This document shows positions 27,763-39,150 of a stretch of DNA of 64,000 nucleotides, piece by piece. Within the stretch, counting starts at the first letter, position 1. Each line of letters begins with the position of its first letter. Position numbers and translations under genes: made by a program. The DNA comes from Turnera subulata (Eukaryota > Streptophyta > Magnoliopsida > Malpighiales > Passifloraceae), in the NCBI GenBank assembly GCA_028386065.3, contig JAKUCV010001525.1, forward strand, positions 394,505-458,504, given 5' to 3'. The notes under the pieces are model-generated. The model made no database searches and was not told where the DNA came from. It was given only the letters and a program-made list of their open reading frames with translations.

Positions 27763-29081
27763 GTAATATACTCTTCTCTTTCTTCTTTTCTATTTCGATC
27801 TTCTAAATATTTAAATAAACAAACATGTATGTAGTATGTATTTATGCATGTCTATATGAAGACTGAACAGTCTCACCTGATGGTCTTTTTGTTAAAAAAT
27901 TAATTATGTGTCTCTACATATATATGATATATCTCCTGTTCTTAGTTAGAGGTATGGTCTTCCCTTGCCTGTTTGTGAGTTTCACTGGTTTTTGATGTTG
28001 ACATATGATACCTTCATGTACTTCCTTCCATACGGGAATGGTTTACAGCAGTTTGTTCACAGGACGAGGAATTAATTATAGTTTATATGAAAGCAGAAAT
28101 CGTAGCATAAAAAAAGAAACCATATATCAGAAAGAAACGCCATGCAAAACTTTTGTCTATTGAGAAGGAAGCATAAGAAAGTAGTGAAACTATGCAAATT
28201 GGTGTTCTAGAGAAAACTTTATACTACAACTATTATTTCTATGTTTTCAATGGCTAAACTGAAAATTAATTTCTCTCGCCACTCACTGGCGTGCTCCACA
28301 TATGGCATATATATAACTTTGAAATTTTTATGCTCAGTATGATTACTTATTTTCCCTGCGAGTTCTGGCTAGCAGCATAAGTGTCATGAACTTTGCTTGC
28401 GTATGGTGTTTGTGAGCTATATATATAGCCTGCCTGCCTGAGAATCACAAAACTCAACTTAGATCACTAGAGCTATCTGTAAAGGCCCCATAAGTATCAT
28501 TTCAGTGAAGGCAAAAGGAAAAATGAAAAATTATCCTCTAAATGTAATCAATACAATTCGAAACCGGGTAGCCCCTATGAAGCCAGTCTGATGTGTACTT
28601 CCTTCAGTTCATGGAGTATCATTACAAACCTTTTTCCTTGGCCAAAAAAAGTCTTTACAACTCCTTCAAACCATGAATTTCTAATTAAGTACGCAAATAA
28701 TGATAAATTTATTTAATGTTGTGGATGTATCTCAATATATTGATTGACCAAATCGAATTTTAGGACCTGAGAATTGCTTTTTAACTGTACTAAGTTTGGG
28801 CCGGTAATATCATATGGTGTATGCAGAAATCAAGTTTTCCCTACTGGTCTTACATTTAGATGATTTAATTTGTCTTGAATCCATATGCCTGCACTGCAAG
28901 ACTTTGGTATGATTTGAAAAAGATAAACCTCTTTAAACAGACAGACAGACAGACTGTCTTCAGCCACAAAGATACCTTTCAAATTTTGTCATGAAACTGG
29001 GAGTTTCACAAATTTGCTATTACGGTCAGACGCAATTAGTAGGACTGATTTCTTCTTCCTTGGCACTTAATTTGTAAACAG
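27763..29081 (+). other. Probable AGT1 leader (5' UTR) intron, about 1.3 kb
   Basis: The donor is CCAGAG|GTAATA and the acceptor GTAAACAG. The upstream piece has a TATA box at the right distance and no usable start in the AGT1 frame. The start codon lies 60 bases after the acceptor. Transcript evidence is lacking. Confidence 0.55.
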
Positions 29082-29140
29082 GTGAATTTGGGAAGCAAGA
29101 AAAAGGTTGTTTGGTAACTTAATTAGCTTGGAGAGGAGAT

Positions 29141-31226
29141 ATGGACTACGTATATGGACCAGGAAGGAACCACCTCTTTGTTCCAGGGCCGGTCAACATC
29201 CCGGAGCCAGTCTTGCGGGCTATGAATCGGAACAATGAGGATTACCGTTCTCCAGCTGTTCCAGCCTTGACAAAAACCCTTCTCGAGGATGTCAAGCAGA
29301 TCTTCAAGACTACCTCTGGAACTCCTTTTATCTTTCCAACCACTGGTACAATTAATCCTTGCTCCAGACTTCTTTGAAATTAATTCAGGCAATGATATAT
29401 AATTGGTAGTATATATATATATATATAACTGACGACACTGCTGTTTTGGTGATATATAGGCACTGGGGCATGGGAGAGTGCACTCACTAACACATTGTCT
29501 CCCGGAGACAGGACTGTGTCTTTCCTGATTGGTCAGTTCAGTTTGCTCTGGATTGACCAGCAGCAACGCCTTGGCTTCAATGTCGATGTTGTTGAAAGTG
29601 ACTGGGGTCAAGGTGCCAACCTTGATATCCTGGAAGACAAACTTGCAGCTGATTCTGCGCATACCATTAAGGCTATTTGTATTGTCCACAATGAGACAGC
29701 AACTGGAGTTACCAACAACTTGGCCAAAGTCAGAAAACTACTGGGTAAGGCCTACTTTGCCCACACTAAATTGTAGTCCCAACACTACTGCCCAGCGCCT
29801 TAATTTCGTATCAAATATCATCCAACTCCTGATTTATTTAGTTTAACCTTTTAATTGTCGGGAAACTATAAGTTTCATTAAATCTTTTGCTTTGCTCTGT
29901 TTCAGTAAGTTATTTGCGAATATTATACTAGCTAGGTGGATAGTTACATATACATATTCTGCCTCATTGAATCCAGGTTGGGGATTTATAGAATGGACTA
30001 ATTAATGAATGATTGGTTATTGAATCTCAGATGACTACAGGCATCCGGCTCTCTTGCTTGTTGATGGGGTGTCCTCCATATGTGCTCTTGACTTCCGCAT
30101 GGATGAATGGGGAGTAGATGTGGCCCTAACTGGCTCTCAAAAGGCTCTCTCCCTTCCTACTGGAATGGGAATTGTGTGCGCAAGCCCCAAAGCACTTGAG
30201 GCATCTAAAACTGCAAAGTCTGTCAGGGTGTTCTTTGACTGGAATGACTACCTGAAGTTCTACAAGCTTGGAACATACTGGCCATACACCCCTTCCATCC
30301 AGTTGTTATATGGGCTTAGAGCAGCCCTTGACCTCATTTTCGAGGAAGGACTTGACAATGTGATTGCAAGGCATGCCCGTCTTGGCAAAGCAACAAGGTG
30401 ACTGCAAAGTTTATTGTTCTTCTTGCCTCCTCATTTTGAGATAGCCTCCTAGCTATGTATGAAGACATGCGTATAACATATATATATTTTGCTTTTTTAA
30501 AAATGCAGGCTTGCTGTGGAGGCATGGGGCTTGAAAAATTGTACCCAAAAGGAGGAGTGGTATAGTGACACAGTGACTGCTGTGCTTGTTCCCCCACACA
30601 TTGATGGTGCAGAAGTGGTGAGGAGGGCATGGAAAAGATACAACTTGAGTTTGGGTTTGGGTCTTAACAAGGTGGCTGGAAAGGTGTTCAGAATAGGGCA
30701 CCTTGGAAACCTGAACGAGGTAATCTTCATTTCTCTACACTTAGATCTCTATTTCTAATTTTTTAAACATTAAAGGTTTTGAATGTCATCACTCCATGTT
30801 TTAGAAAGGTAGAAGCTCTGAACTTGGTGACACACTTGGTACATTTGCACTAACAGAGCGGATTGTAGCTTCTAATTAGTGTTTCTTGAATGGATTTACC
30901 TTATTTTTCACGAAATTAATGGAGAAGTTTCTTTTCCTGATCATTCAAAGTTCATGAAAGAATGAGAAACCATCATTCATAGGACACAAAACTACGACTT
31001 GCAAGTTTTGCCCTGCATGCCTCCCCTGCCTGATTTTAATTATTTATTTTATTTTGTTGCCTTGGTATTTAATGTGTATTATACTCAGTTGCAATTGCTG
31101 GGATGTCTTGCTGGAGTGGAGATGATACTGAAGGATGTAGGTTACCCAGTTGAGCTTGGAAGCGGAGTAGGAGCTGCTAGTGCTTACCTTCAGAATAACA
31201 TTCCACTCATCCCTTCCAGGATCTAA
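29141..31226 (+). CDS. AGT1: Serine:glyoxylate aminotransferase (peroxisomal), 5 coding exons, 401 aa
   Basis: PLP-dependent class V aminotransferase of photorespiration. It moves the amino group of serine to glyoxylate in leaf peroxisomes, giving hydroxypyruvate and glycine. Exons: 29141-29345, 29460-29744, 30031-30397, 30509-30719, 31089-31226; GT-AG sites and phases all join. The protein begins MDYVYGPGRNHLFVPGP as in plant AGT1. It has the glycine-rich PTTGTGAWES stretch near 67-76, the cofactor aspartate in VDGVSS (D175) and the Schiff-base lysine in GSQKALS (K201). It ends with SRI, the peroxisome targeting signal type 1 known for plant AGT1. The 401-residue length is that of the family. 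No defect was seen. It lies downstream of CHR5 on the same strand as a separate transcription unit. Confidence 0.97.
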
Positions 31227-31739
31227 CTTTGATTCTCCTACCAAGCTTTTGTAATTATTCTTTTGCACTGTTTGTTGGCACCAACTGGAAACTATTCAAA
31301 ATATGCATACTTTCCTTCTTTCTGCCTGTACTACTCTTCTAAGGTACCGGAATTTGTTATGTAAATCTTTTTATCTTTACGTACGTACGGTGTCTCTGCA
31401 TCAAACACCTTCAAATCCGTTCTCCTTTTATTTCCATAAATCACAATTAAAATTTCCCAGTACTACATGCTAAGCGACATGCTCAGAATACTACAATACA
31501 ACAAGTGGTCTCTTTTGGAACCACTTCATATTTGAACATTGCATTAGCAAACGAATTTCAAACCTCACTTTGCAATCTTTTTCTGACAAGGATTGGAAAT
31601 CATGACCAAGGAACTTCTTTTTTAACTTTACGTCAAAATCACTTTGCTAACTTAATCTTTTTGTTGGAAGACAATTTAACTTTTTATAAGTATGAATCAC
31701 GAGTCGAATCCAACCGCGTTCGTGGGCCAAGCCACCTGA
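31227..31739. other. AGT1 3' UTR and short intergenic stretch
   Basis: TA-rich, with no gene-like frame. The first 200 or so bases are probably 3' UTR. Confidence 0.6.
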
Positions 31740-31895
31740 AAACGCAGAAGAGTTCTGACTAGGCGGCGTTATACCTTGTCGAGCCAAAAACTCAGGGAGC
31801 TGTCGGAGCAGAGCAACCAGCCGTTGGTTAGCTTGAGTAAGACCTGCAAACGACAGGTAGAGCTTGACCAGGGCCCGAATCTGTGCATCGCGCCG
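31740..31895 (-). other. Possible gypsy gag-like remnant
   Basis: A short minus-strand frame is rich in Gln, Leu, Ala and Arg (QIRALVKLY, then LVALLRQLPEFLARQG), resembling the helical N-terminal part of some plant gypsy gag proteins. It is too short to be sure, and its left edge is not defined. Confidence 0.25.
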
Positions 31896-32020
31896 CAGGC
31901 AAGTTATTGATGGTGGCGTGGGCTATTTGGCATGATCAGAACTGTGACAGAAGGATAGACGACAACCAGAAGCCTCAATAGAATTTGCACTCCTGTTGGT
32001 ATCAATTCCTAGCTGCTATG
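31896..32020 (+). mobile_element. LINE RNase H-region fragment, part 1
   Basis: The frame reads VAWAIWHDQN, a hallmark stretch of plant non-LTR elements just before their RNase H domain. It continues into the CTATG target site. The matching continuation lies after the copia insertion at 36758, so this is the left part of one LINE copy that is broken by insertions. Confidence 0.7.
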
Positions 32021-32168
32021 TATAGAGAATGAATCTAGGATGCCTTTATGTGTGGCTCTCTGGTTGTATATATTAGCATATGAAGTACAAGTGACTTACA
32101 GTCATACTACTTCTATCAACAATAACAAATTGAGATACTAACCAACTATCTAATCCTTATCTCTATTA
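32021..32168 (-). repeat. 3' LTR of the TA...TA copia element
   Basis: 148 bp. Outer edge TATAGAGAATG next to the target copy CTATG; inner edge TCTCTATTA next to the purine tract. Short for a copia LTR. Confidence 0.9.
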
Positions 32169-35100
32169 CTCCCCCTCAATTGGAGGGTGGATGCACAAGC
32201 CAGACTCAAATTGGAACGCAACAAAAGAAAAGCAGATGTACTAAGAGACTTGGTAAGAACATCAACGATTTGTTGAGAAGCAGAAAGATGAATGACTTGA
32301 ATGTGTCCAAGCTGCACCCGTTCCCGAATAAAGTGAAGGTCGATTTCAAGAAGCTTGGTCCTTTGATGCTGAACAGGATTGTTAGCAAGAAAGGTAGCTG
32401 ACAAGTTATCACAATGAACTGCGATTGGAAGCCCAGGAGAACAACCTAATTCACAGAGCAAATTTCGCAACCATGTTACTTCTGCAACTGTACTCGCAAG
32501 TGCCCGATACTCCGATTCAGTGCTACTACGAGACACGGTGGACTGTTTCTTGGCTGACCAAGAGATAAGATTTCCACCCAGAAATACACAATAACCCGTT
32601 GTGGATCGCCGGGTGTCTAAGCACCCTGCCCAGTCGGCATCACTATAAGCCACTATTATTGTAAACCGTGTCAGACGTAGCAAGAAACCATGTTGTTGAG
32701 AACCATAAAGATAGCGCAATATGCACTTCACTGCCTTCCAATGATCTGTCGTTGGTGCATGCATAAATTGAAATACCGAATTTACAGCAAAAGATATATC
32801 AGGTCAAGTGAATGTGAGATATTGAAGTGCACCAACTATCTATCTGTATAAACGTTGTTCATCATCGGATAAGAGAACTCCTTGAAGAGAAAGCACCTGT
32901 TTAGGTTGCATCGGTGTTGGAGCAGATTTCAGATCAGTGAGACCAGCACGGGCCAGAATTTGTTGGAGATACTTATGTTGATACAAGAAAAACCCATCAC
33001 GAGCATTGGAGACCTAAATACCAAGAAAATAGTGCAAAGCACCCAAATCCGTCATAGAAAACTCATGCTTGAGAAGAACCAACAAGCGTTGCAAAAGGGC
33101 TGAGGAAGAAGCAGTGAGTATGATATCGTCAACATAGAGGAGCAAAAAGCAGTACCCGAGGGTGTATTGAGAATAAACAGGGATGCATCTGAACGACTAA
33201 CCGAAAAATTGAGAGAAATCAAGAATTTTGCAAACCGTTGATACCATGCCCGGGGTGCCTGTTTCAGCCCATACAACGCACGTTGTAGTTTACAGACATA
33301 GTTGGGATTGGAAGTGTCCTCAAAACCAGGAGGTTGGCACATATACACATCTTCCCGCAGATGACCACTAAAGAACACGTTCTTAACATCCTATTGCCTG
33401 ATGCTCTAGCCTCGAGAAACAGCAATAGTAAGGACAGAATGTATCGTTGCCGGCTTTACAACGGGGCTGTAAGTTTCTTCGAAATCCTCACCAGCCCGTT
33501 GTGTGTAGCCCTGGGCAACAAGACGAGCCTTATAGCGAGCCAAAGTCCCATCAGAATTGTATTTCCGGTGGAACACCCAACGAGAGCCTACAATATTTAC
33601 TGAAGAATCTGGTGGTGGAACCAATTTCCATGTATTATTTTGAAGCAAAGCCTGATATTCATCTTCCATAGCACGACACCAGTTATCATCCTTAGAAGCC
33701 TGTTTAAAGGTGCGGGGTTCTGAAGGGGTATTAGTTGTGATAAGAGAGAATTTAGTGGCTGGTTTTCGAATCCCTGCTCTCAGACGTGTCGTCATAGGGT
33801 GCGGGTTTGGTCGAGGGGGTAGTGGTGGTGGGTTAGGAGTAGGTGGGGAAGAATTAAAAGAAACAGGTAAAGAGGAATCGTGGTTCGATGTGTGTGAAGA
33901 AGTGGTGATAGGAGAGTGTGTTTCGGGTTCAGAGGAAGAAGTAGAGATAGAAGAGTGTGTCTCGGTTGGAGATTGTTGTAAACTAGTGGATATGGTTGGT
34001 AAAGGGGTTTGGATAATAGTCACGAGTGTTGAATGTTGTTATGGAGGAGAAGAAAGAGGAGCGGCAGAGTTGACCCTAAAAGGAGATAGAGACACAAAGG
34101 GAACTAGTGCACCAGGTAATTGAAGAATTGTGTTTGGATCGAAATATTGGGATGGTTGGGAGAAACGTGAACCATAGAAGAATAGGGGAAAGAAGTTTCA
34201 TAAAAAACCACGTTCCTAGAAACTACTACCTTTCGTGAGGATGGATTAAAACAACGAAAACCCTTATGTTGTGATGATAAGCCCAAAAATATATGAAGAT
34301 CGGACCAAGTGGTTAACTTGTGCCTGGATGGTTGCATGTTAAGAGGATAACATGCACATCCAAAAACACGTAGTTGATCAAAAACAAGTTCCCGACCATG
34401 AAGAGTTTGAAAGGGAGATAACCATTGTGAAGTATGATGTGGAAGGCGGTTTTGGACAAAATTGACATAATTTAGGGCTTCCACCCAAAAAGTAGGAGGC
34501 AATTGCGCTTGGAATAAAATTAACCGAATAGCATTTAGTAAAGTCCTATGTTTTCTCTCAGCCATGCCATTTTGCTGATGAGAATAGGGACAAGAAACAC
34601 GACGCAAAATACCATGGAGTTGCAGATATTCATCAAACTGGCGATTACAAAATTCACCTCCCCCATCACTTTGGAGATAACGAATGGAGAGTCCAAAGTG
34701 ATTTCTGATTTCAGCACACAAGCGTTTAAAATTGGCAAAAACTTCCATCTTAGAACGTAGAGGGTAAACCCAACAGAATTTTGAATACTCATCCAGAAAC
34801 AAAACATAGTATTTATATCCACTAACAGAGGAAACAGGCGATGCCCACACATCACAGTGAACAATGTGAAATAAACCTAAACAAGGTTCTATAGAACTAG
34901 GATAAGACAACTGAGTTTGCTTGCCTTGTTTGCAAGCTTGACAGAAATTTTATTGAAAAGGAAAACATAAAGCAGGAAATTTGCTAATAAAATGACGCAT
35001 GACAGGGACACCAGGATGACACAAATGCCTGTGCCATAGAGAGCTGGAAACATGAGCATGAAAAAAAGCAACTGGGGAAGAAAAGACTCGGCTTGAAACA

Positions 35101-36531
35101 GAGACAGAGTACAGAAGACCCAAATCATTGCACCGAATCTGAGGGTGATGAAAGCAATGACCCTTCACAGAAAAACCACAAGGATAAAAAATTACCGAGC
35201 AAGAATTATCGATTGCAACACGTTTTACAGAGATTAATTTTTTTGTAAGGCTAGGAACAACTAAAACATTGAGAAGACGAAATAAAGTATTGCCAATATG
35301 AAAAGACTTAGTGCCAATACGTGTAATTCGCAAGAACGTACCATCCCCAACTTGCACCGAATCCGAACTAGAATAATCATGATATGAATCAAGAGAAGCG
35401 GTATTGTTCGTCATGTGGTTGGTGGCTGAGAACCCTGGTAGTCATGGATGCCAGCATAAGACCTCTGAGGGTGCCGAGTAGTGTGATTATAGCCATCACA
35501 CAACTGACATTGCACCGGCGAAGGTCCTAGCAAGGATTGCGAAGAATTATTCTTCGAAGGACGAGGAGTGGAGTTAGAAGAGTAATGTGGACGGGAAGAA
35601 TAATTAGGAGGGCAAGGCGAAAGAGACTGATTAGGACGGGGTGGAGTAGAGAAAGAAGAAGGAGAAGACCAAGAGGAGGAAGATGGTCGTGGGGAGAAAG
35701 AGCCACGACCGCCACGGCCCCCCTGCCACCACGCCCACCACGGTTTTTAGTGGTAGTAAACAAAGCTTGAGAAGAATCGCCAGTAGAAATAATAGGGTTG
35801 ACCTTATTTTTACTTGTTTCCTGGGCTAAGAGAATAGAGCATAACTCAAAATAGGAAGGTAGAGGAGTCTTGGACGTAAGAAGGGTGACAATGTCACTGT
35901 AATCGTCAGGAAGACCGTCCAAGATTTGCATAACAACATCGTCATTACTAAGACGACGACCAATCGATTCTAGATTATCGGCAATACTATGAACAGATTG
36001 AAGATAAGAAGACATAGACAAAGAACCTTTTTTTGAGTTAACAAACGCAGACCGATATTCCATATACCGGGCTTGAATATGATTGTGAAAGAGTTGTTCA
36101 ATGAAAACCCAAACCTCACGAGCAGTAGGAAATGTTCCCGGACAAACAATATGATTCAAAGTATCTGGATTCATAGTTGCGTAAATCCACGAGACTATGG
36201 TGTTATTGATTTGAGACCATTGAGCAAAGAGAGGGTTTGGAATTGTAGGAGAACCAGGTGTTGCAGAAGGGACATACAAATCAAGTGGTGCACCAGTGCT
36301 ATCTATGTGATCTAAAGCCTGATCGAAAAGAAACACAGTATAGAAGAGACTCTGCCGGACAAGGAAGTTTGAGAAGTCAAGAGTTGCTGGTACGAAGTTC
36401 CTAATATTTCAAACACTTAGCACTGAATGAAGAGCAGTACTTGGTGCCGAAACAGTAGACACAGAGGAGGTTGTAGTCCCAGAAACCATGGAGGGTGAGG
36501 ACGAAGAGGAGGATGAAGACGAAGAAGACAT
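32150..36531 (-). pseudogene. Copia gag-pol of the TA...TA element (broken)
   Basis: Read right to left: gag begins near 36531 with a Ser-rich start and a stop near 36415. The main gag part is 35527-36336, including SYFELCSILLAQE. A decayed zinc knuckle (CQLCDGYNH, final Cys missing) lies near 35500. The protease/pre-integrase region is 34950-35414, with the WHRHLCHPG motif. The integrase core is 34104-34910 (HCDVWASP and QSDGGGEF for the first two acidic residues, PYSHQQNGMAERKH with the Glu). Reverse transcriptase is 33052-34023 (WVFHRKYN, QGYTQ). RNase H is 32150-32764 (YSDADWAGC, ADVLTKS written as VDVLTKS). At least five stops or frameshifts separate these blocks. The domain order INT before RT places it in copia. 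It cannot make a full polyprotein. Confidence 0.88.
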
Positions 36532-36604
36532 AATGAAGAGATCAGAAAGGAATTCTAAAAGCAATGAGGTTAGGCTTCAAAGGATGATACCCGCTTCGCT
36601 ACCA

Positions 36605-36752
36605 TATAGAGAATGAATCTAGGATGCCTTTATGTGTGGCTCTCTGGTTGTATACATTAGCGTATGAAGTACAAGTGATTTACAGTCATAAGACTTCTAT
36701 TAACAGTAACAGATTGAGATACTAACCAACTATCTAATCCTTATCTCTATTA
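36605..36752 (-). repeat. 5' LTR of the TA...TA copia element
   Basis: 148 bp, matching 32021-32168 with only a few changes. It is followed on the minus strand by the primer-site-like TGGTAGCGAAGC and on the outside by the target copy CTATG. Confidence 0.9.
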
Positions 36753-36757
36753 CTATG

Positions 36758-37259
36758 TAGTCCAGGAAAGATTGCACGAGAAATACAGGAGGTGGTAATA
36801 GAGAGGAGCTGCTGGAACAACAAAGGATTGATTTCTTTGTGGATGGAGTTTATTTTTGCAAAGAGTAGCAATGCGGGAGGCGCAAGGGCTTCCTTAAAAG
36901 TAACACTGGTGATTTTTTTGCTGCTTTTGCAAAAGGATTGCCAGGTGTTAGAGACCTACTGGTTGCTGAAGGTATAACAATGAGAGATGTTGGGTCTTTG
37001 AGAAAGAATGTGGGCTGAATCAATTGTGGATAGCTTCTGATTCTAAGATCCCTATGCCAGAGGAGGATAAATAATCCTGGGACAGAGGATATTTCCTATT
37101 GGGGTTCCTGCTGAATGATATGCTTGTGAGTTGATGTTGCAAGGTATTATAGCAGGGGTAGTTTATGTACCTAGAAGCAGAAAAAGAGAAGCACATCTAC
37201 TGGCAAGACAGGCAAGGGAGATTAATGACGTCCGAGTATGATTTGAGGAACCTCCTCCT
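36758..37259 (+). mobile_element. LINE RNase H-region fragment, part 2
   Basis: The broken frame carries VDGVYF, then SNTGDFFAAFAKGLPGV, later the ESIVDSF-like stretch, and VYVPRSRKREAHLLARQA near the end. These match the plant RNase H-like domain (RVT_3 type) found at the LINE C-terminus. Several stops are present. The CTCCT at 37255-37259 is the target site of Sirevirus element A. The LINE 3' tail resumes at 59410. Confidence 0.8.
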
Positions 37260-37530
37260 TGTTAGAACTCATGCCTCCTTGTCTCATTTCAGGGTTTTGA
37301 TATTGACAAACCAAACATGACTCACAATGATGCCAATTATGAAGCAAAAAGAAATCAATCAAGAAGCAAAAAGCACAAGTATTGAAGTAACAAACAAAGA
37401 AGACTTAGGAACTCAAATTGTACAAAGGTTAAACACTCAATTCTTCTAAGACATTGGCTCAAAAAAAAATCAATTTTACTCATGCATTCAATAACATCCT
37501 TTCAATCATGAAATATTTTTTTGAGCAATC

Positions 37531-38060
37531 AACATCGATGTTCTGTTTTTAGACATCGATGTTCCTGCCTTCAAACAGTCTTTCAAAAACAGGCAGTAGC
37601 TCGAAACATCGATGTTGGCATCCCAAACATCGATGTTCTCATGACCGTTACACTTGAAAAATGTTTTGCAACAGCAAAAAATCGATGTTCCATCAATTGA
37701 TGTCTTTAAATTGATTTTCGCCTAACCAAATAAACATCGATGTTCTTCAAGTAAACATCGATGTTCCCATAATGATGCTTTCAAAATGATTTCGCCGAAC
37801 CAAATGAACATCGATGTTCTTCAAGTAAACATTGATGTTCCCATGATCATCAGCTTTAAAATGATTTTGCCGAACCAAATGAACATCGATGTTCAGTAAG
37901 TAAACATCGATGTTCTAGTGACCGTCGGACTCAATAATTTATTTTTACTGGCAAAACATCGATTTTCCTTTTTGTAAACATCGATGTTCTCATGACCGTT
38001 GGTCTAATAATTCAAATTTACTGGCCAAACATCGATGTTCTAAGTTTAAACATCGATGTT
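37531..38060. repeat. AACATCGATGTT palindrome array in element A 5' LTR
   Basis: Copies or near-copies start at 37531, 37551 (first A changed), 37605, 37626, 37733, 37754, 37807, 37828, 37882, 37903, 37955, 37977, 38028 and 38049. Within pairs the start-to-start distance is 21 in most cases (20 and 22 once each). The array lies in U3, ending 96 bases before TATAAATA. Confidence 0.95.
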
Positions 38061-38156
38061 GTGCCGTTTTGAGCAGACATCTTTTCATCATCCCATACTA
38101 TTTTGTCTAAAGGTATTTTGGATTGATTCCATAATGATCATGCATGTTTTGAGACA

Positions 38157-38164
38157 TATAAATA
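38157..38164 (+). promoter_or_regulatory. TATA box of element A 5' LTR
   Basis: TATAAATAGAGG, 96 bases after the last palindrome. The same motif lies at the same position in the LTRs of B. Confidence 0.8.
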
Positions 38165-38659
38165 GAGGATTTACATCTCTGTTTATAATCAATCAACTCT
38201 CTATATTTTAAGCATCAATTGTCATACATACATTGCAATTTTTATGAGCCAATTTCCTTGAGAATTGAGAGTTGCCTTTATAGAGCTTATTTGTTACTCA
38301 TATCCACTTTTGAGAGAGCTTTTGTTTGAGTAATTTTAAGTGTTGTTCATACACCTTAAGGGAGGATTGTTCCCTTGTAGTAACTCATGTTACACTATGT
38401 TGTTCTTTTGCTAATCCCTTTTTACTTTACACAGGTTTTGATATTGACAAACCAATCACAAACAATCCAAGCAAAAAAAAATCACTCAAGAAGCACAAAA
38501 TGAGAAGTGAAGAAGGGCACAAGAATTGAAATAGAACTTAGAACTCAATTGTACAAGGTTAACACTTAAATCTTCTAAGTTATTAGCTCAAACAAAATCA
38601 GAGTTTCCTCATGCATCAATTCACCAATCATCCAATCTAAAAACGATTTTTAAGCACTA

Positions 38660-39046
38660 AACATTGATGTTTTGTACCCCAACATCGATGTTCTGATCTC
38701 CAAATCTTTTCAAAATTTGACGTAGCGCCAAAACATCGATGTTGGTAGCCAAACATTGATGTTCTTATGAACAACATCGATGTTGAATTACATAACATCG
38801 ATGTTATGACGATTGCTTTCAAACTGGTATTTTGCCGAAGCAATAAAACATCGATGTTTTCTATCTCAATATCGATGTTCTTACAAATCAACTTTACAAT
38901 ATTTTTTGCGAAGCACCAAAACATCGATGTTGGCTCTTTCAACATCGATGTTGAATCTGCGAACATCGATGTTTTAGTGACCGTTGGCTTCAATAATTCA
39001 AATCCAACGGACAAACATCGATGTTGTGATACCCAACATCGATGTT
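38660..39046. repeat. AACATCGATGTT palindrome array in element B 5' LTR
   Basis: Starts at 38660, 38681, 38732, 38752, 38773, 38794, 38847, 38868, 38920, 38941, 38962, 39014 and 39035. Gaps inside clusters are 21 bases apart from a single 20. Clusters of 2, 4, 2, 3 and 2 copies are separated by about 50 bases. Confidence 0.95.
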
Positions 39047-39142
39047 TTGCCGTTAGAATAATTTTTTTTTTTCTACCTTGCATGTTATCTTGTCTAAAGA
39101 TGTTCAGAACTTGTTCCCAACGGCCATATAAGTTTTTGAAGC

Positions 39143-39150
39143 TATAAATA
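39143..39150 (+). promoter_or_regulatory. TATA box of element B 5' LTR
   Basis: TATAAATAGAGG, 96 bases after the last palindrome. Confidence 0.8.

Larger units (their letters stand above)
32021..36752 (-). mobile_element. Ty1/copia retrotransposon with TA...TA LTR ends, inserted in the LINE
   Basis: Two 148-bp LTRs (32021-32168 and 36605-36752) are nearly identical. They are flanked by the 5-bp direct repeat CTATG (32016-32020 and 36753-36757). On the minus strand the LTR starts TAATAGAGA and ends TCTCTATA, not TG...CA. A purine tract (GAGGGGGAG) abuts the 3' LTR and a TGGTAGCGAAGC primer site follows the 5' LTR. The element is 4732 bp, with gag and pol on the minus strand broken by several stops. 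It splits the LINE RNase H frame, so it came after the LINE. Confidence 0.92.
37260..38387 (+). repeat. Element A 5' LTR, part 1 (interrupted by element B)
   Basis: Starts TGTTAGAACTC and matches the 3' LTR (57947 onward) up to ...TAACTCA. There element B enters, and the LTR resumes at 49632. It holds a palindrome array and a TATA box at 38157. Confidence 0.92.

Noticed and set aside
33710..34123. 137-codon Gly/Val/Glu-rich plus-strand frame
   Set aside because: It is the reverse of the Ser/Pro-rich linker between integrase and RT of the minus-strand copia.
37531..38060. CRISPR-like array (short repeats, regular spacing)
   Set aside because: The repeat is a 12-bp palindrome with gaps of about 9 bases, lies in retrotransposon LTRs of a plant genome, and has no cas genes.
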